The position numbers were made by a program, and so were the translations under genes. A model generated the notes under the pieces. The model searched no databases and was not told the origin of the DNA. It saw only the letters and a program-made list of their open reading frames with translations. A stretch of DNA of 64,000 nt from Sphaerulina vaccinii (taxonomy: Eukaryota > Ascomycota > Dothideomycetes > Mycosphaerellales > Mycosphaerellaceae). The stretch's first letter is position 1; each line of letters opens with the position of its first letter. Shown here one piece after another: positions 44,090 through 55,491 of the stretch. The stretch lies in contig JAKUDP010000028.1 in NCBI GenBank assembly GCA_022570795.1, forward strand, positions 1 to 64,000, written 5' to 3'.

Positions 44090-45513
44090 CTAGCAACCGT
44101 TGTAGCCCTTCTGTTGCCACATCTTCACGCTCTTGACAGTCATCTGAGATTTGTCTCCTTCCCATGTAGGGTACCATTGGCTTCTGGCATTCCAGAAGTC
44201 TCGCTTGGCAGTCGTGGAGGCATCGACCCAAGGCTTGCTCTTCACGCCATCTTCGAACCAGCCGTTGGTGCCTCCTACTGCGACGTTCAGAATCAGGTAG
44301 AAGTCTTCGTCAAAAGGTGTGCTGTCGCGACCAGTCTGGCTCCATGGGTCGACCAGTCTCGTTCCGTTGGAGTCGGAAACTGGGAAGTTGCCCTTTTGCC
44401 AGAATGGCTTGTTGAAGTTCGTGTACATCACTTGCAGGAGTCGGGTGTCGATGTAAGTAAAGATGTACTTCTCGCTCCATTCGAGTCCGTAGGTGTGGAA
44501 GCCGGCGCTGTAAGTGGTGTGCAGAGATTCTCGCTTGACGTTGTTCTGATACCATCCGTCGTTGGCCGAGTCAGGACCCCAGTGAATGGTGGATGAGACA
44601 ATGTTGTTGCCGCCTTGTGGGTAGCTGTAGTTGTTACCTCGCGATTCCATAATGTCAATCTCTCCCGACGCAGGCCAAGGGCCGTAGGTGTCATTGGCTG
44701 GCAACATCCAAATGGCTGGCCACAGCCAGTCGCCAGCGGGAAGCTGAGCTACGACTTCGACACGTCCAAACTTGATCTTGGCACCCTTCTTGGTGCTAAT
44801 GCGGGCAGACTTCACTGGGTTGACGATGGTGCCGTTAGTGGTGTTCGTGACAGCGACACAGTTGGACCAGAGATCGGATGAACAGTCTCCGTTTTGCAGG
44901 AGGTTGATGACATTGTTGGACTCGATGAGCGACTGATCCTGGAGGGTAGGCTTGATGTGCAGCATGCCATCTTGAATGAATGCATTCTCGTCGGTGTTTG
45001 TGGTCATCTCGAATTGGCCATTGCTGTGGAGTCCACGTTAGTCAAGCTGTCGCAGTCTGATAGAATGATTGACCCTTACCCGAAACCACCGACTTCCACC
45101 TCCTTTGTCCAGATGTCCGAGTTGAGGCCATTGGAGAAGTTCTCGTCCAGGACTGGACAGTAAACGTGGTTGTGAACTGTCGACAAGCCATCGTAGACGA
45201 GGAAGCCTACAAGACCAACGCCGAGCAACATGCCGAGAATAGGAATGATGGTGACCCATTTCTCTTTGGGATCCTTCTTCTCGAGCCATGGCTTCTCAAT
45301 CTCTGCCTTGTTGATTCTGCGGGAGTGGAAGTATCGTGGCGGGGCACTGGTCTGCAAGCCAGTGGAAGAGCCCATGGCTGATGCTGGCATAGAGCCATAT
45401 GGAGAGGCAAATGGGTTTCGAGGTGGTGCGCGCTCGATTGGATCGCTGTCTGGCGTGCCTGGCCTAGGCGTGTTCGTGGCCGTTGTGGTGGCCGTGCCGT
45501 GTTGGTAGTCCAT
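44090..45513 (-). CDS. membrane-anchored GH16 beta-glucanase / glucan-binding family protein
   Basis: Exons 45513-45080 and 45023-44090 (56-nt intron, GTAAGG...CACAG) give 455 residues. Residues 1-85 are a Pro/Ser/Thr-rich cytosolic tail; 87-107 (VTIIPILGMLLGVGLVGFLVY) form one membrane anchor, so this is a type II protein. The outside part is a GH16 laminarinase-like domain with the catalytic ExDxxE core GEIDIMES (E266, D268, E271), preceded by LWPAIWMLP. Many NxS/T sites fit secretion. Related enzymes cut or remodel beta-1,3-glucan or mixed glucan in the wall. Both catalytic acids are present, so activity is likely. Confidence 0.9.
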
Positions 45514-48500
45514 AGTTGCGAGACAATGACCTTTGCGATAGAGATGAGAAGTGCTGGGAGTCTTCCTTGCGCAAAGCGTTCGAAGAAGTTACGAAGTGGC
45601 AGAGGGAGGGTATATGGAAAACAGTGATGGGGACTTTGGGAAGTGGGCCAAACTCATTCTTTTGGTGAGCCAAATAATAATGCTCTCATTCTTGCAGCTA
45701 GCGAAAGGCAGAGCTCGCCGCGCGCTGGCAGAGGCGCTTTTACGGGAACCGGATCGCTCATCGTAGAGGGTTTGAGTTCAGCGGTCCATGCTATGGCCAC
45801 GCCCTGTTTCGCAGCAGATTCGCTTGGGTCGTGAGAACTCAAACACAGCGGCTGGTATCAGTGAAGCGCATGGCTGCAGCTGCACATGCATCATCCTCAT
45901 CAGTCGATGGTCCGGCATGAAGCAAGCTCGATGCAGCGCCGCACGGCAGAAACAGAGAGCGTTGAGGCAAGTGCGAACGTTGCTGATCTTCAAGTGTCCA
46001 AATCTGGTAGTCTTGGAAAACGCCATACGGAATCCAGCAGGAATCCACTGCAAGCCAGGCAAAGTCAGGGCCAGACCGACGCGCTCGGCGACACTAGCGG
46101 CAAGCCTATTAATTCATTTGGGCGACGTCGAGATCCGGCCTTGACTCTACCTCCCACAGATGTGAGACCGCACCGCAACGAAAGCCATCAGTGGCTGCTG
46201 GTACTGGCGCATCTTCTGCATCTTCTGCACCTACAATCCGAGACTCTGGTCGCCGGGCGGTGCGTGTCTCGGTATAGTCGCGCCTCTGGAACTGCTCGCT
46301 GTCAGCCTTGCAACGTTGCCATGTGCTTCTGGGTATGTGTGATGGGCAATTGTGAAAAGACGCCATGGTACCGGATTGATGACAACGTGCGCACCGGGTT
46401 GGCCGACTGTGATGGTTTGCATCGTGTTCAACATCGTGCTGTGATGGGCAGAAACAGCAAAAAGAAGGAAAGAAGAGGACGCGATCTACCGTGCCGCCAC
46501 GGGCGCTTCGGAACCAAAATCAGGCACATTTGGAAAACCAAGTGCCGAGAACGCCTCTTCATCAGACCGCAGGTCTATACTACCCAGAAATACGAACTTT
46601 TTGCCTTGGCAAAATGAAGGTCTCTAATGGATTATACAAAATGTGGCCGTAACGTGACCGCGAAAAGCCGTATTCAGATTGGTGCGGGACCGGCTCCGAC
46701 GACCAGCTAAACTGCTTGGCAGTCCTAGGACATTCTGCTAGCTCCCGTAGATTCCGTACCAATCTTATTACGCCGTAGGCGCAAAGCTCTACGTAGTACC
46801 TCCAGCCGCCGGAGGCAAAAGGCCGACTGCAAGTTAGATCTTTAGAACAGCGACTATATATACTCCTTAAATATTCTCCTCGGTCGTACGTACGCAGACT
46901 GCCAGAGTATTAAAGGCCAAAGCAGCAAAGCCCGGTAGAATCGGGTGTAGTTAGACCTACGGGCTGAACTTTTCGAGGCCTGCGGTCTGCATACTTGAGC
47001 GGAGCTCGACAGGGACCTTTATCTTTTCAGCTTCTCTCTGCTGTGCTGTATGGTACCGTGTGCGGTCGCAATCATGCTCGCACGAAAGGGTCGAATGTCA
47101 ACTTTGCATTGGGATCTTGATTGATATGCTAAAGACTGGGCAGTTGGCATGAATCATGTCTTTCCGCCTCGTCCTCCCCACAGCACCGCACCCAGTACAT
47201 GCATCCCTCCCTATCCCACTCCTAAATTCGCCAGAAACACTGAACCTCCCAGGCATGACAGGAAAGTCCAGATCAACTCCTTCAACCTCCTCTCAGCTGG
47301 GCGTCTCCTCTGATCACCTCGATAGTCGCCACACGCGCCGACTATTCCAGGAGTCTCAAACGCTGATGAGCTGCAGGTCCCCGTGCCTGGAAGGTGCTTG
47401 CCAGCGGAAGGATGCAGCTACATCGCCTTGATGAGCTTGCTGTCGCCTCTTCCCAGCTTGAGGAGCTGGAGGAGTGGAGGAGTACTTATCAGGACGATTG
47501 CCTCTTCTGGCCTGGGTTTCTGTACCTCTACCAAATCGGGTACGTGGCTTGCTCTAGTCTTCGCCTGTGTCCCGGTTTCGATAAGGATCTCGGCAGCCAC
47601 ATAATGTGATGAAGTGGGCGAGCAATACCGCATATGCAAGTCTGCAGGCATGCCAGTCTGAAAAGTCGGTGCACAAGACTGTGTGCCAGAGCACATGTCT
47701 TCACAACTTTATCACGACTGCATTCACGCGATCCTGATGGCGTACTGTTCGAGAAGCTCTAGAATGTACACGATTATTACAGGGTTTCGTGAAGAACTCG
47801 GAGAGCTGCCGAAAGCCGAACACTGGCTGAAGTCTGTTCTTCTCCACGCCATGTTTGTCCTGCTGTGCGACATCTCCTCACCATGCCCCTCATCGTAGGG
47901 CTGCCTCCAGATGCCACTGTTAAGATACTACACTGCCAAGAGAGCGAATTTGGGTCGTTGAGACCAGAAGATGTACAGGCGAAGGCTCTTTTCGCAGCAT
48001 GCTCTTCCTCCCTGGGCACCATTGACAAGACACAGAGCCCAAAACGGCCATCCAAGAGCTGCAGCTGCATACAAGATTAGACTTGCAACATTTTATACTT
48101 CTCCACATCGGTTCGTGCCGACCGCATGAGCTGGCAAGTTGTTTCTAGAAGAAGAAGGCGCCATGAAACGAAGGATTGCAGCGACTCATTCGACTCGTAT
48201 ACACATAAGCAGACACGATGGTCCTCGGACGGCACAGAGGCGGGTGGTTAAAGATGTGAGTTGCTTCTGTGGAAGCCGCCGAGGCATGCCAACTACCACC
48301 ATTCACTGATCAAGCGTTCAAGACGGCAAGATGACTTGGCATAGAAGACAGTCTTGCTAAGATTCGTACATGGTGATACCAAGGCGGTCACTCGAACTCA
48401 CACGAACGATCGCTGACCCCTGCCGGTCCTTGATTGTTGTACTCCGTGTCTCGAGACGCCTATGTGCTACAAGCTTGCCGACAATAGCTCAATTCGGCTC

Positions 48501-48993
48501 ACCTTGCGATTATTTAGGCTCTCGCATGGCTGACATGCTCTTGGTTGAGCGATGCATGGCAAGATAGCGTGAGCTCTGTTTAGACCAATTGGGAGTCTCT
48601 GCCATCTCCAATAACGGCATGGTCGATATATGCTAAAGATGCATGACAAGCTTGCCTTGAGGTGCAATGCCACATGGACAAGCATGCATCTGCCATCTGG
48701 GCTTCCGCTTCGAGATGTCTATGCCGCGGACCATGTCTCAAGCCTAGACTGAACACAGTCGATTGCGCGGCAAGTAGGCGAATTGGCGCTCTGAGTGGCT
48801 TTCATACCTAGCATGTCCATACATACTGCACACAGCCCATCACTCTTGAGTAGTGGCCCCTCTACGCATCCCTCCGAATACCACAGACCTCCCTCCATCG
48901 TTGACTCTGACTAACAGAGCAGGACTTTCACCTACCTGACATAACCGTTAGCTGGCGGCAGTCTTGATTTCTGCTTTCACTACTCTATCAACG
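45514..48993. other. 3.5-kb gene-poor region
   Basis: The largest gap in the window. Frames are short and none resembles a known protein; the longest, 45886-46617 (+), lacks any family feature. The stretch 46620-46990 is richer in TA steps, has two adjacent small hairpins, and looks different in composition from the neighbours, as a decayed mobile element might. No terminal repeats or transposase remains are visible. The part nearest 48994 is the promoter of the GT2 gene. Confidence 0.4.
46774..46815 (+). repeat. two adjacent short inverted repeats
   Basis: CGTAG (46774-46778) pairs with CTACG (46789-46793), and CCTCC (46799-46803) pairs with GGAGG (46811-46815). Both stems are 5 bp. They lie in the compositionally distinct part of the gene-poor region and may be remnants of a repeat; the meaning is unknown. 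Confidence 0.35.
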
Positions 48994-51900
48994 ATGGGTC
49001 TCAAGAACTACTTCAAGTCGTCCAAGCCAAGTCTGGAACAGGGAACACCGCCAACGGAGAAGGCACAGATAGAAGTGTCGCTCACGGAAACACCACCAGC
49101 GTACCAGGGATGGGGACCATACGCAAATGGATCGTCGAGGGCTTCCCTCGCTCCCACTGTTGAGGGAGGTAGCCTGGTGGACGGCATCAAGCAAGAAGTA
49201 CTCGTCAACTATCTCTTCCAACAGCAGTGCACATCGAGATGGATAGGCGATGGAGCTGGAGAACGCGAAGGTGTCCTTGTGAGGAAGAGCAAGAACGAGT
49301 TTCTCACATGCCCTCCTGACCTTCGTGAATCGGTCTTTGGTCGCAGCTGCATGGCTCTTAACCTACCTTGTGCTATGACAATCAACAGCAGAGTCATCAA
49401 GACGTTCCTCGCCTGGTCTCCGAACGCCGTGGATGTTCCTCTCAAGAACGGTCTACGCGTCCAGGTTCTGGCCTCTATGGAAGACCTCTCGCGGGCAAGA
49501 AAGCTGCAATTTGCTGCTTTCATCGCCCAGGACGGTCTCTTGGTTGTCTGGGACGATGTCCCGTCCAACCTCTTTCAACGAGCTCAAGCGATAGAGGAAG
49601 ACTTGCTAGACTTGGTGTGGAATGCAGGTATGGCCATTGGCGAAGAGGAAGAAAAGCCGAAGGATTGGCAGGATAGCGACGAGAAGAAGATTCCGCGTGT
49701 GACTGCGGTCGTGGTGGATGAGGAAACTGGCTTGTACGCTCCAGAAGAACGACCTACACATCTGATGAACACAATCTTGGTTGCCATTACACTGTAAGCT
49801 TGACGCCACCACCTAGCTCAGAGTAGACGCTGACCGCAATGCAGGTGTCTGATCATCGTCCTGTTGGGTGCTGGCTTTCGTCAACTGGCAATCCAGGTAT
49901 GTGGTGTCTTGAGTAGGAAGACGACCTTGAATCACACTAATTGTTCAATAGGTGGCAGTTGATAAGAACTACCTTCGTCTCGCACTTGTAGTCTTGACAC
50001 CTATTCAGGTAAGTCCCTTTGTGACGCTCTACTGATGCAAACGCTGACTTCGTGCCCAGATCTTCTTCACATTGGCGAGTAACCTCAAGGAAGATGCTGG
50101 CGACCTGCTAACGCCAAGTCTAGTTCTTCGCACAAGTCATCGTCGGCTGCCTTGCACAAATCCTTGGACCAATTCGCCAGATGAAGGAGAACAGCAGATT
50201 CTACTCTGCCATGCTGCCCATTCGAATGACGACTCGACCACTGCCACACATCACGATCCAATGTCCTGTCTACAAGGAAGGTCTCGAATCCGTCATAATG
50301 CCCACGATCAGAAGTATCAAGGCTGCGATCTCGACATATGAAATGCAAGGCGGAAGCGCAAACATTCTGACCAACGACGATGGACTGCAGATATTGGACG
50401 AGCGAGAAAGAGAAGCCAGGATTGACTTCTATGCTGACAACTCCCTGGGCTGGACTGCGCGACCTAAACATGGTGATGATGGGTTCATCAGGAAAGGAAA
50501 GTTCAAGAAGGCGTAAGTACACCAGATTTGTCATCGGAAGACTCCCACTGATGTCGCGGCAGGAGTAACATGAACTTCGGTTTGATGCTGTCATGCAACG
50601 TGGAAACTAAACTGGCCGAAGTCGAGCGCCACGAGGACTGGAGTCAGGTCGATGAAGCTGTAGAGTACGAACGCTGCCTCCATGAAGTGGTCGAAGAACA
50701 CGGACGTGCCTGGGCTGATGGCAACATTCGAATCGGTGACTACATCCTTATCATCGTAAGTGTCGGACGAAACATGATCCAGGCATACCTCAAGCCAGCC
50801 ACTAACCATACTTGATGATTCTAGGACAGTGACACTCGAGTGCCAGTGGATTGTCTCCTCGACGCAGTCAGCGAAATGGAGCAAAGTCCAGACGTCGGAA
50901 TCATGCAATTTGCGTCAGGCGTGATGAACGTCACAGACTCATTTTTCGAGAACGGAATCACCTTCTTCACTAACCTCATCTATACGGCGATCAAGTACAC
51001 TGTCTCCAACGGAGATGTGGCACCATTCGTCGGCCATAACGCCATTCTTCGATGGTCTGCCATCCAGGAAATCGGCTATTTCGACGAAGATGGCTATGAG
51101 AAGTTCTGGTCTGAAAGTCACGTCTCCGAGGACTTCGAAATGTCTCTAAAACTCCAATGTAATGGATACATCATTCGCCTTGCTGCTTGGGACAATGCTG
51201 GCTTCAAGGAAGGTGTCTCTCTGACAGTCTACGATGAGCTTGCAAGATGGGAGAAGTACGCTTATGGTTGTAACGAGTTGCTTTTCCATCCCATCAGGAC
51301 TTGGCTTTGGAAAGGGTATGTTTATCCTTCGACCCTCAACAATGCACTCCTGCTAACCAGTACGCAACGCAGACCCTTCACGCCACTCTTCCGCAAATTC
51401 CTCTTCTCCAACATCCGATTCACCTCAAAGGTCACCATAGTATCCTACATTGGAACATACTACGCAATCGGTGCAGCCTGGATCCTTACTGTTGCCAATT
51501 ACTTCGCCATTGGTTGGTTCAATGGATATCTGGATAAATACTACATCGACAGCTGGAAGGTCTGGTTCAGTATTGTCATTGTCTTCAACGGATTGGGCAA
51601 TATCGCATTGGCTACTATGCGTTATCGTATAGGCGAAAGGGCTTGGTTCTCATCGCTTTTTGAAAATCTTAAGTGGACGTGAGTTCTATTCTGCCCTCTG
51701 TCGAAATACATGACGGCACGAAAAAGTAAAGCTGACCTCTACTTCTACTACAGTTTCATGCTAGCGATCTTCCTCGGCGGCTTGAGTCTTCACGTCTCGC
51801 AAGCCCTTCTCTCACATATGTTTGAGATCAACATGACCTGGGGCGCTACATCGAAAGAAGCCGAACAATGTAAGTCTCCCCGTTATTCAAAACAGTACCC

Positions 51901-52143
51901 TACTAATGCTCTGCAGCAAACTTCTTCATAGAAGTCCCCAAGATCCTCAAGCGATTCAAATGGTCCATGTCTTTCGCGCTTGTCGGCATAATAGGCATGA
52001 TCGTTCTAGCAGTTGGCACTTTCATCCCGTATACATGGCAGATCACGGACTTTATCGCGATATTGCCATTGTCGACGGTCACTGTTAGTCATTTGCTGCT
52101 GCCGATTGTGCTCAATCCAGCTTTGATGACATTCAGCTTCTGA
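48994..52143 (+). CDS. family 2 glycosyltransferase, hyphal-growth GT2 type (multi-pass membrane)
   Basis: Ten exons (48994-49793, 49845-49896, 49952-50008, 50060-50074, 50124-50512, 50563-50755, 50825-51315, 51373-51678, 51754-51869, 51917-52143) give 881 residues. Exon 4 has only 15 nt and is followed by a GC-AG intron. Membrane helices flank a cytosolic GT2 domain: ITIQCPVYKEGLESV, the DSD metal motif at 503-505, the base ED at 604-605 in HVSEDFEMSLKLQ, and RWEKYAYGCNELLFHP (R643, W644) where processive enzymes have Q/RxxRW. It resembles chitin- and hyaluronan-synthase relatives and the fungal GT2 shown in Zymoseptoria and Fusarium to be needed for hyphal growth on surfaces. The polysaccharide product is unknown. 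The link to that GT2 is from memory. Confidence 0.85.
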
Positions 52144-52477
52144 GCGGGGCTGTAAGCGGTCAGCGATGCGGCAATGATGAATGAGTACCTAATAGAACTA
52201 TACATAGAGATGTAATCACACGAGATACTGAGCTCAAATAGATGCTTTACGAGGTTTCCATAAATGTTCAGCTGCGAACAGCAAAGCTTCATGGAGACGA
52301 TGAGTCTAATGTGTAGCTCATGGACTTTGACAATAGTCTCGATTGCAGTGTGCTACACTTGTACATGATATCTACAAGCTAGTATAAGTGCGACCTTCTC
52401 CAACCATATATCAATGTCCCTCGCGCCGCCATCCACAACACACGTCTTTGGACGACACGATCGCTTCCATGTCCAGC
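52144..52477. other. convergent 3' flanks, nothing recognised
   Basis: 334 bp between the GT2 stop and the stop of the GPI protein gene. No feature seen. Confidence 0.45.
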
Positions 52478-53556
52478 TTATAGAGCGTATGCCAAAGCAC
52501 CGACCACTGCAGTGGCGACTAGCCACATACTCGCGCTTGCAGCCGACGCACTGCCGACTTGATCTCTTGTAGCATCAAGCTTAACGCAAAGTGGTGTAAA
52601 TGTGTTCCCTGAATCAATCACAACCATATGAATCCGTGTCTCGGCGATGTCGACGAAAGTTCGGTTTGAGGAGTCGAATGGGTCGCTTGTGATATGAGCA
52701 AAGCCTCCGGTGAGGTTACCTGCAAGCTCTGGGGCCAATAGGTTGTAGGTCGAAAGCCTAGTGGTATCTTCATCGAAGATCCAGTCACATTGAACAATAT
52801 CGGTTACGTTGAGATTACTCATGCGGCAGCCATTCTCAGCTGGTTCGGTCTCTGCCACCCGAGCGTTGATAGCATTGAGACACTCATCTCGCAGAGCCCA
52901 TCGACAGCTTCCCATTTCACTGGCATTCTGCTCGGTGTCTGCGTTGTAGCGATTTGCTTCCTTGTTCGGCAGAAGACTTTCGAGGATCGTAACACAGAAG
53001 TTGTTCTGGTTCAACTGGCCGCTGCTTGCAGCAACTGCCTCAGTAAGATTGCCACCGTTTGGGAAACCGAAGTCGTAGACCTATGACTCAATCAGAATCA
53101 GCGATACTGCTTCGAAGATGCGAGCAATCATTCCTTCGAGTGCTTTTGAGTCGCTTTACGCGTATCGTAAAGACACGTGAATGGCTCGAGGCCCTTTTCA
53201 ACTTATAGTATTGAGCACTGCGGCATTTGGGACTGCGCTGTCTGGAGGAGCAGCCTCCTCAAGACGCGTGACAAGCTGCCAGACAGGTGCGTTGCCATCG
53301 TTTGGGACATAGAGATCGAAAGGCACCGTCTTCTCGGTAGTCACTGACGCATCCTCGAGGAAGTCCTGCCCTTCAGGATATGGACCTATATTTGTGTAAG
53401 CATAAAATCACAGAACGCTCATGCAGCTGAAAGTTAGGCCGCCTGGTCAAACGGAACCGCGCCAGACTCACCAGGTCCGCTGAAAGCAGAGTTGTTCTGT
53501 GCAGCTGCGAGACCAGAAGTCGCAAGGACTGCTACGAGGGTGCGTCGTGTTGCCAT
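52478..53556 (-). CDS. secreted, probably GPI-anchored protein of unknown function
   Basis: Exons 53556-53472, 53385-53207 and 53080-52478 give 288 residues. The N-terminus MATRRTLVAVLATSGLAAAQ is a signal peptide. The mature part has NxS/T sites (NLTE, NVT, NRT) and several cysteines. The C-terminus has small residues (GSASAASAS) then a hydrophobic tail (MWLVATAVVGALAYAL), as in GPI-anchored wall proteins. Intron 1 is normal (GTGAGT...ATATAG). Intron 2 (53206-53081) keeps frame only if it starts ATAAGT instead of GTAAGT, since a TGA follows two codons on. The last exon is clearly coding with C-ending codons. Either a U2-type AT-AG intron or a broken donor explains this. I do not recognise the family. 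Confidence 0.6.
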
Positions 53557-54499
53557 TGTATTGATGGGAAGCTGTGGAGGTAAGCAGATGACTTTTTGCT
53601 CAGGCGCAATGCCCTGCCTTTTGAAGTGTCTCGCGCCGAGTAATTGTTGTTCTTGGTATTGAAAGTAACTTTAGAGCTATGATGTTTCAATCAGCAGAAG
53701 CACACCGGGTTCTTTGTTTGCCAATGGCTCCGCGGATGGCCAAGAAAGCGTAGTCAGTAAGAAACACCGACAGGATGCGGCCTTTTAGAAGCAGCCACGA
53801 CTGTCATCATACTGCATCGTGCTGCATCGTGCTTTCCATTGCAAATTGACAAGCATCCGACAGAGCCGCAGTCGACAAGCATCCCTTTGCATGTATGTAA
53901 TCTTAGGGCTACGTGTAGAGAGGCACAGTCTTGGCTACACATATGTCTTGATTCTTGGCTTCTCTTGAGTGCGGAAGAGCTCGTTTCTCGTTGAAAGTGG
54001 GATGTTGAACACTGTGCTGGGCGAACAGTCGCAATCGGTGCATAATTGACGCACTACTTGTGACGAAAGAGTAGCCTGTGGCAGCCCATGGCTTGGTAGT
54101 GAATAGTTACGACATAGTTGGACCGGCCAAGTATTCCAAGCCCGTGAGTGAAATATGGCTGACAGCCATGGTGTATGATGGAACCACGGCTGTCTTGTGC
54201 CTGGAATCGGCACGTGTCCATCGTCCTCTATACAGACGGAACGACAAATCCGTGATATCGTGATAGAGGAGTAGCTTGTGTAGATGAGGAAGGGAGTGTG
54301 GTGTGGTGTGTGAAGTGAGAAAGCGAGTTGTCACATGTGAAGACGGCACGTCTCGTGATTCTGGTCTCTCCACCAACAACCCGATCGCCTGCCAGGCACC
54401 GCCGATACCACGAACAGCTCCAACTCACACGATCAACAAGGACTCCTTTTCTGCGAAATACCGTGGTACAAGCGCCGAGCGCAACTTCCAACAGAAATC
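53557..54499. other. intergenic, divergent promoters of the GPI protein and ATG44
   Basis: 943 bp without recognisable genes. Short direct repetition 'gcatcgtgct' occurs twice near 53815-53834. Nothing else stands out. Confidence 0.45.
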
Positions 54500-54904
54500 A
54501 TGGTGGTACGAACACCAGTGCCACCACTCACTACTGGCCATTACTGACATCAGCGCATAACAGCTCGGACGCCTCGCCCACTACACCTTCGACGCAGTCC
54601 TCGTCTCTGCGTTCCTCGCCGGTGTCAAGCGTTCCACAGGCCTCACGTACGTCTTATCCTTCCATTGACTAGCACCGAGAGCGACGTGCTAGCTTCCTTA
54701 CCCATCGACATCTTCACATACATGCAAGAGTAAGCTACAAACGTCTGACCATCTAACACCAGTCCTAGCCTGAAACCAGACACGTTTTCAGAGTCCCCGA
54801 GTATTAAGAAGTGGATAGAGAATTACTTGTGGGTGGGAGAGACGATTATGGATCAGAGTGTTGCGATTATGAGCTCGAGTGGGTATTTTGAGCGGAAGAG
54901 ATAG
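54500..54904 (+). CDS. ATG44: mitofissin Atg44 (DUF1748 family)
   Basis: Three exons (54500-54505, 54564-54646, 54763-54904) give 76 residues; yeast Atg44 has 73. The first coding exon is just ATGGTG. Introns GTACGA/AACAG and GTACGT/ACCAG keep frame. The family pattern is plain: LGRLAHYTFDAVLVSAFLAGVKRSTGL (described by ends: LGRLAHY...RSTGL), then KKWIENYLWVGE and the terminal SSSGYFERKR. Atg44 lies in the mitochondrial intermembrane space, binds lipid and drives membrane fission for mitophagy. The gene is too finely split to appear as a single frame. Confidence 0.9.
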
Positions 54905-55491
54905 AGAGGAAAGAGTGGTTAGATGGACATGATGAAAGATGAAGATGTTATTACGAAGGACTATAAGCACGAGAGAGCAGGACAACGGCATATGTGGGTG
55001 GCAGTCACCCAGGTTGAGCCTCTACTCAGCTTGCATGCTTTGAACTAGGAAGTGGCAGAAGTATGCGAATCATGTGGAGTGTCAGATGTTGGTGAAGTGC
55101 AGTCTTATGCGCCGCGCAGTGAAGCGATTAGTGGTGCTGAAGCTGGAGCAATAGCAGCATGGAGGAGGGAGCGCAGGGTGCTCCTGTCCATAGCCCGGCC
55201 ACGCAGATAACTGCGAATGCACTTGTGCTTTTCGAATCCAGCTTTAGACATGCGTTTGAAAACATGCGCCGGACCGTGAAGAAGGATGCGTGAAGACTGT
55301 TCTCATTTTGGCATTTGCTACGCCGAGCTACGATGAATGTGCCTTAAGCAACTCAATATGTGCCTGATTCATGCCAGGCTCGAGCCTTTCTGCCCAAACG
55401 CCATCCATTGTTGCAGCTGCTCATCAAAGGCATCATTTTGCCCGCCGTTCATCGCCTGATCATTTCCCTGAAAGTACAATCGTCTCGTCGC
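54905..55491. other. intergenic, convergent 3' flanks
   Basis: 587 bp between ATG44 and the uS17 gene. No coding or RNA feature recognised. Confidence 0.45.

Noticed and set aside
45886..46617. A 243-codon open frame on the plus strand
   Set aside because: It has no recognisable domain, biased composition, no splice context, and competing frames of similar length on the other strand.
47683..48080. Two 71-codon frames in the gene-poor region that might be exons of one small gene
   Set aside because: No splice pair joins them sensibly and neither resembles a known protein.
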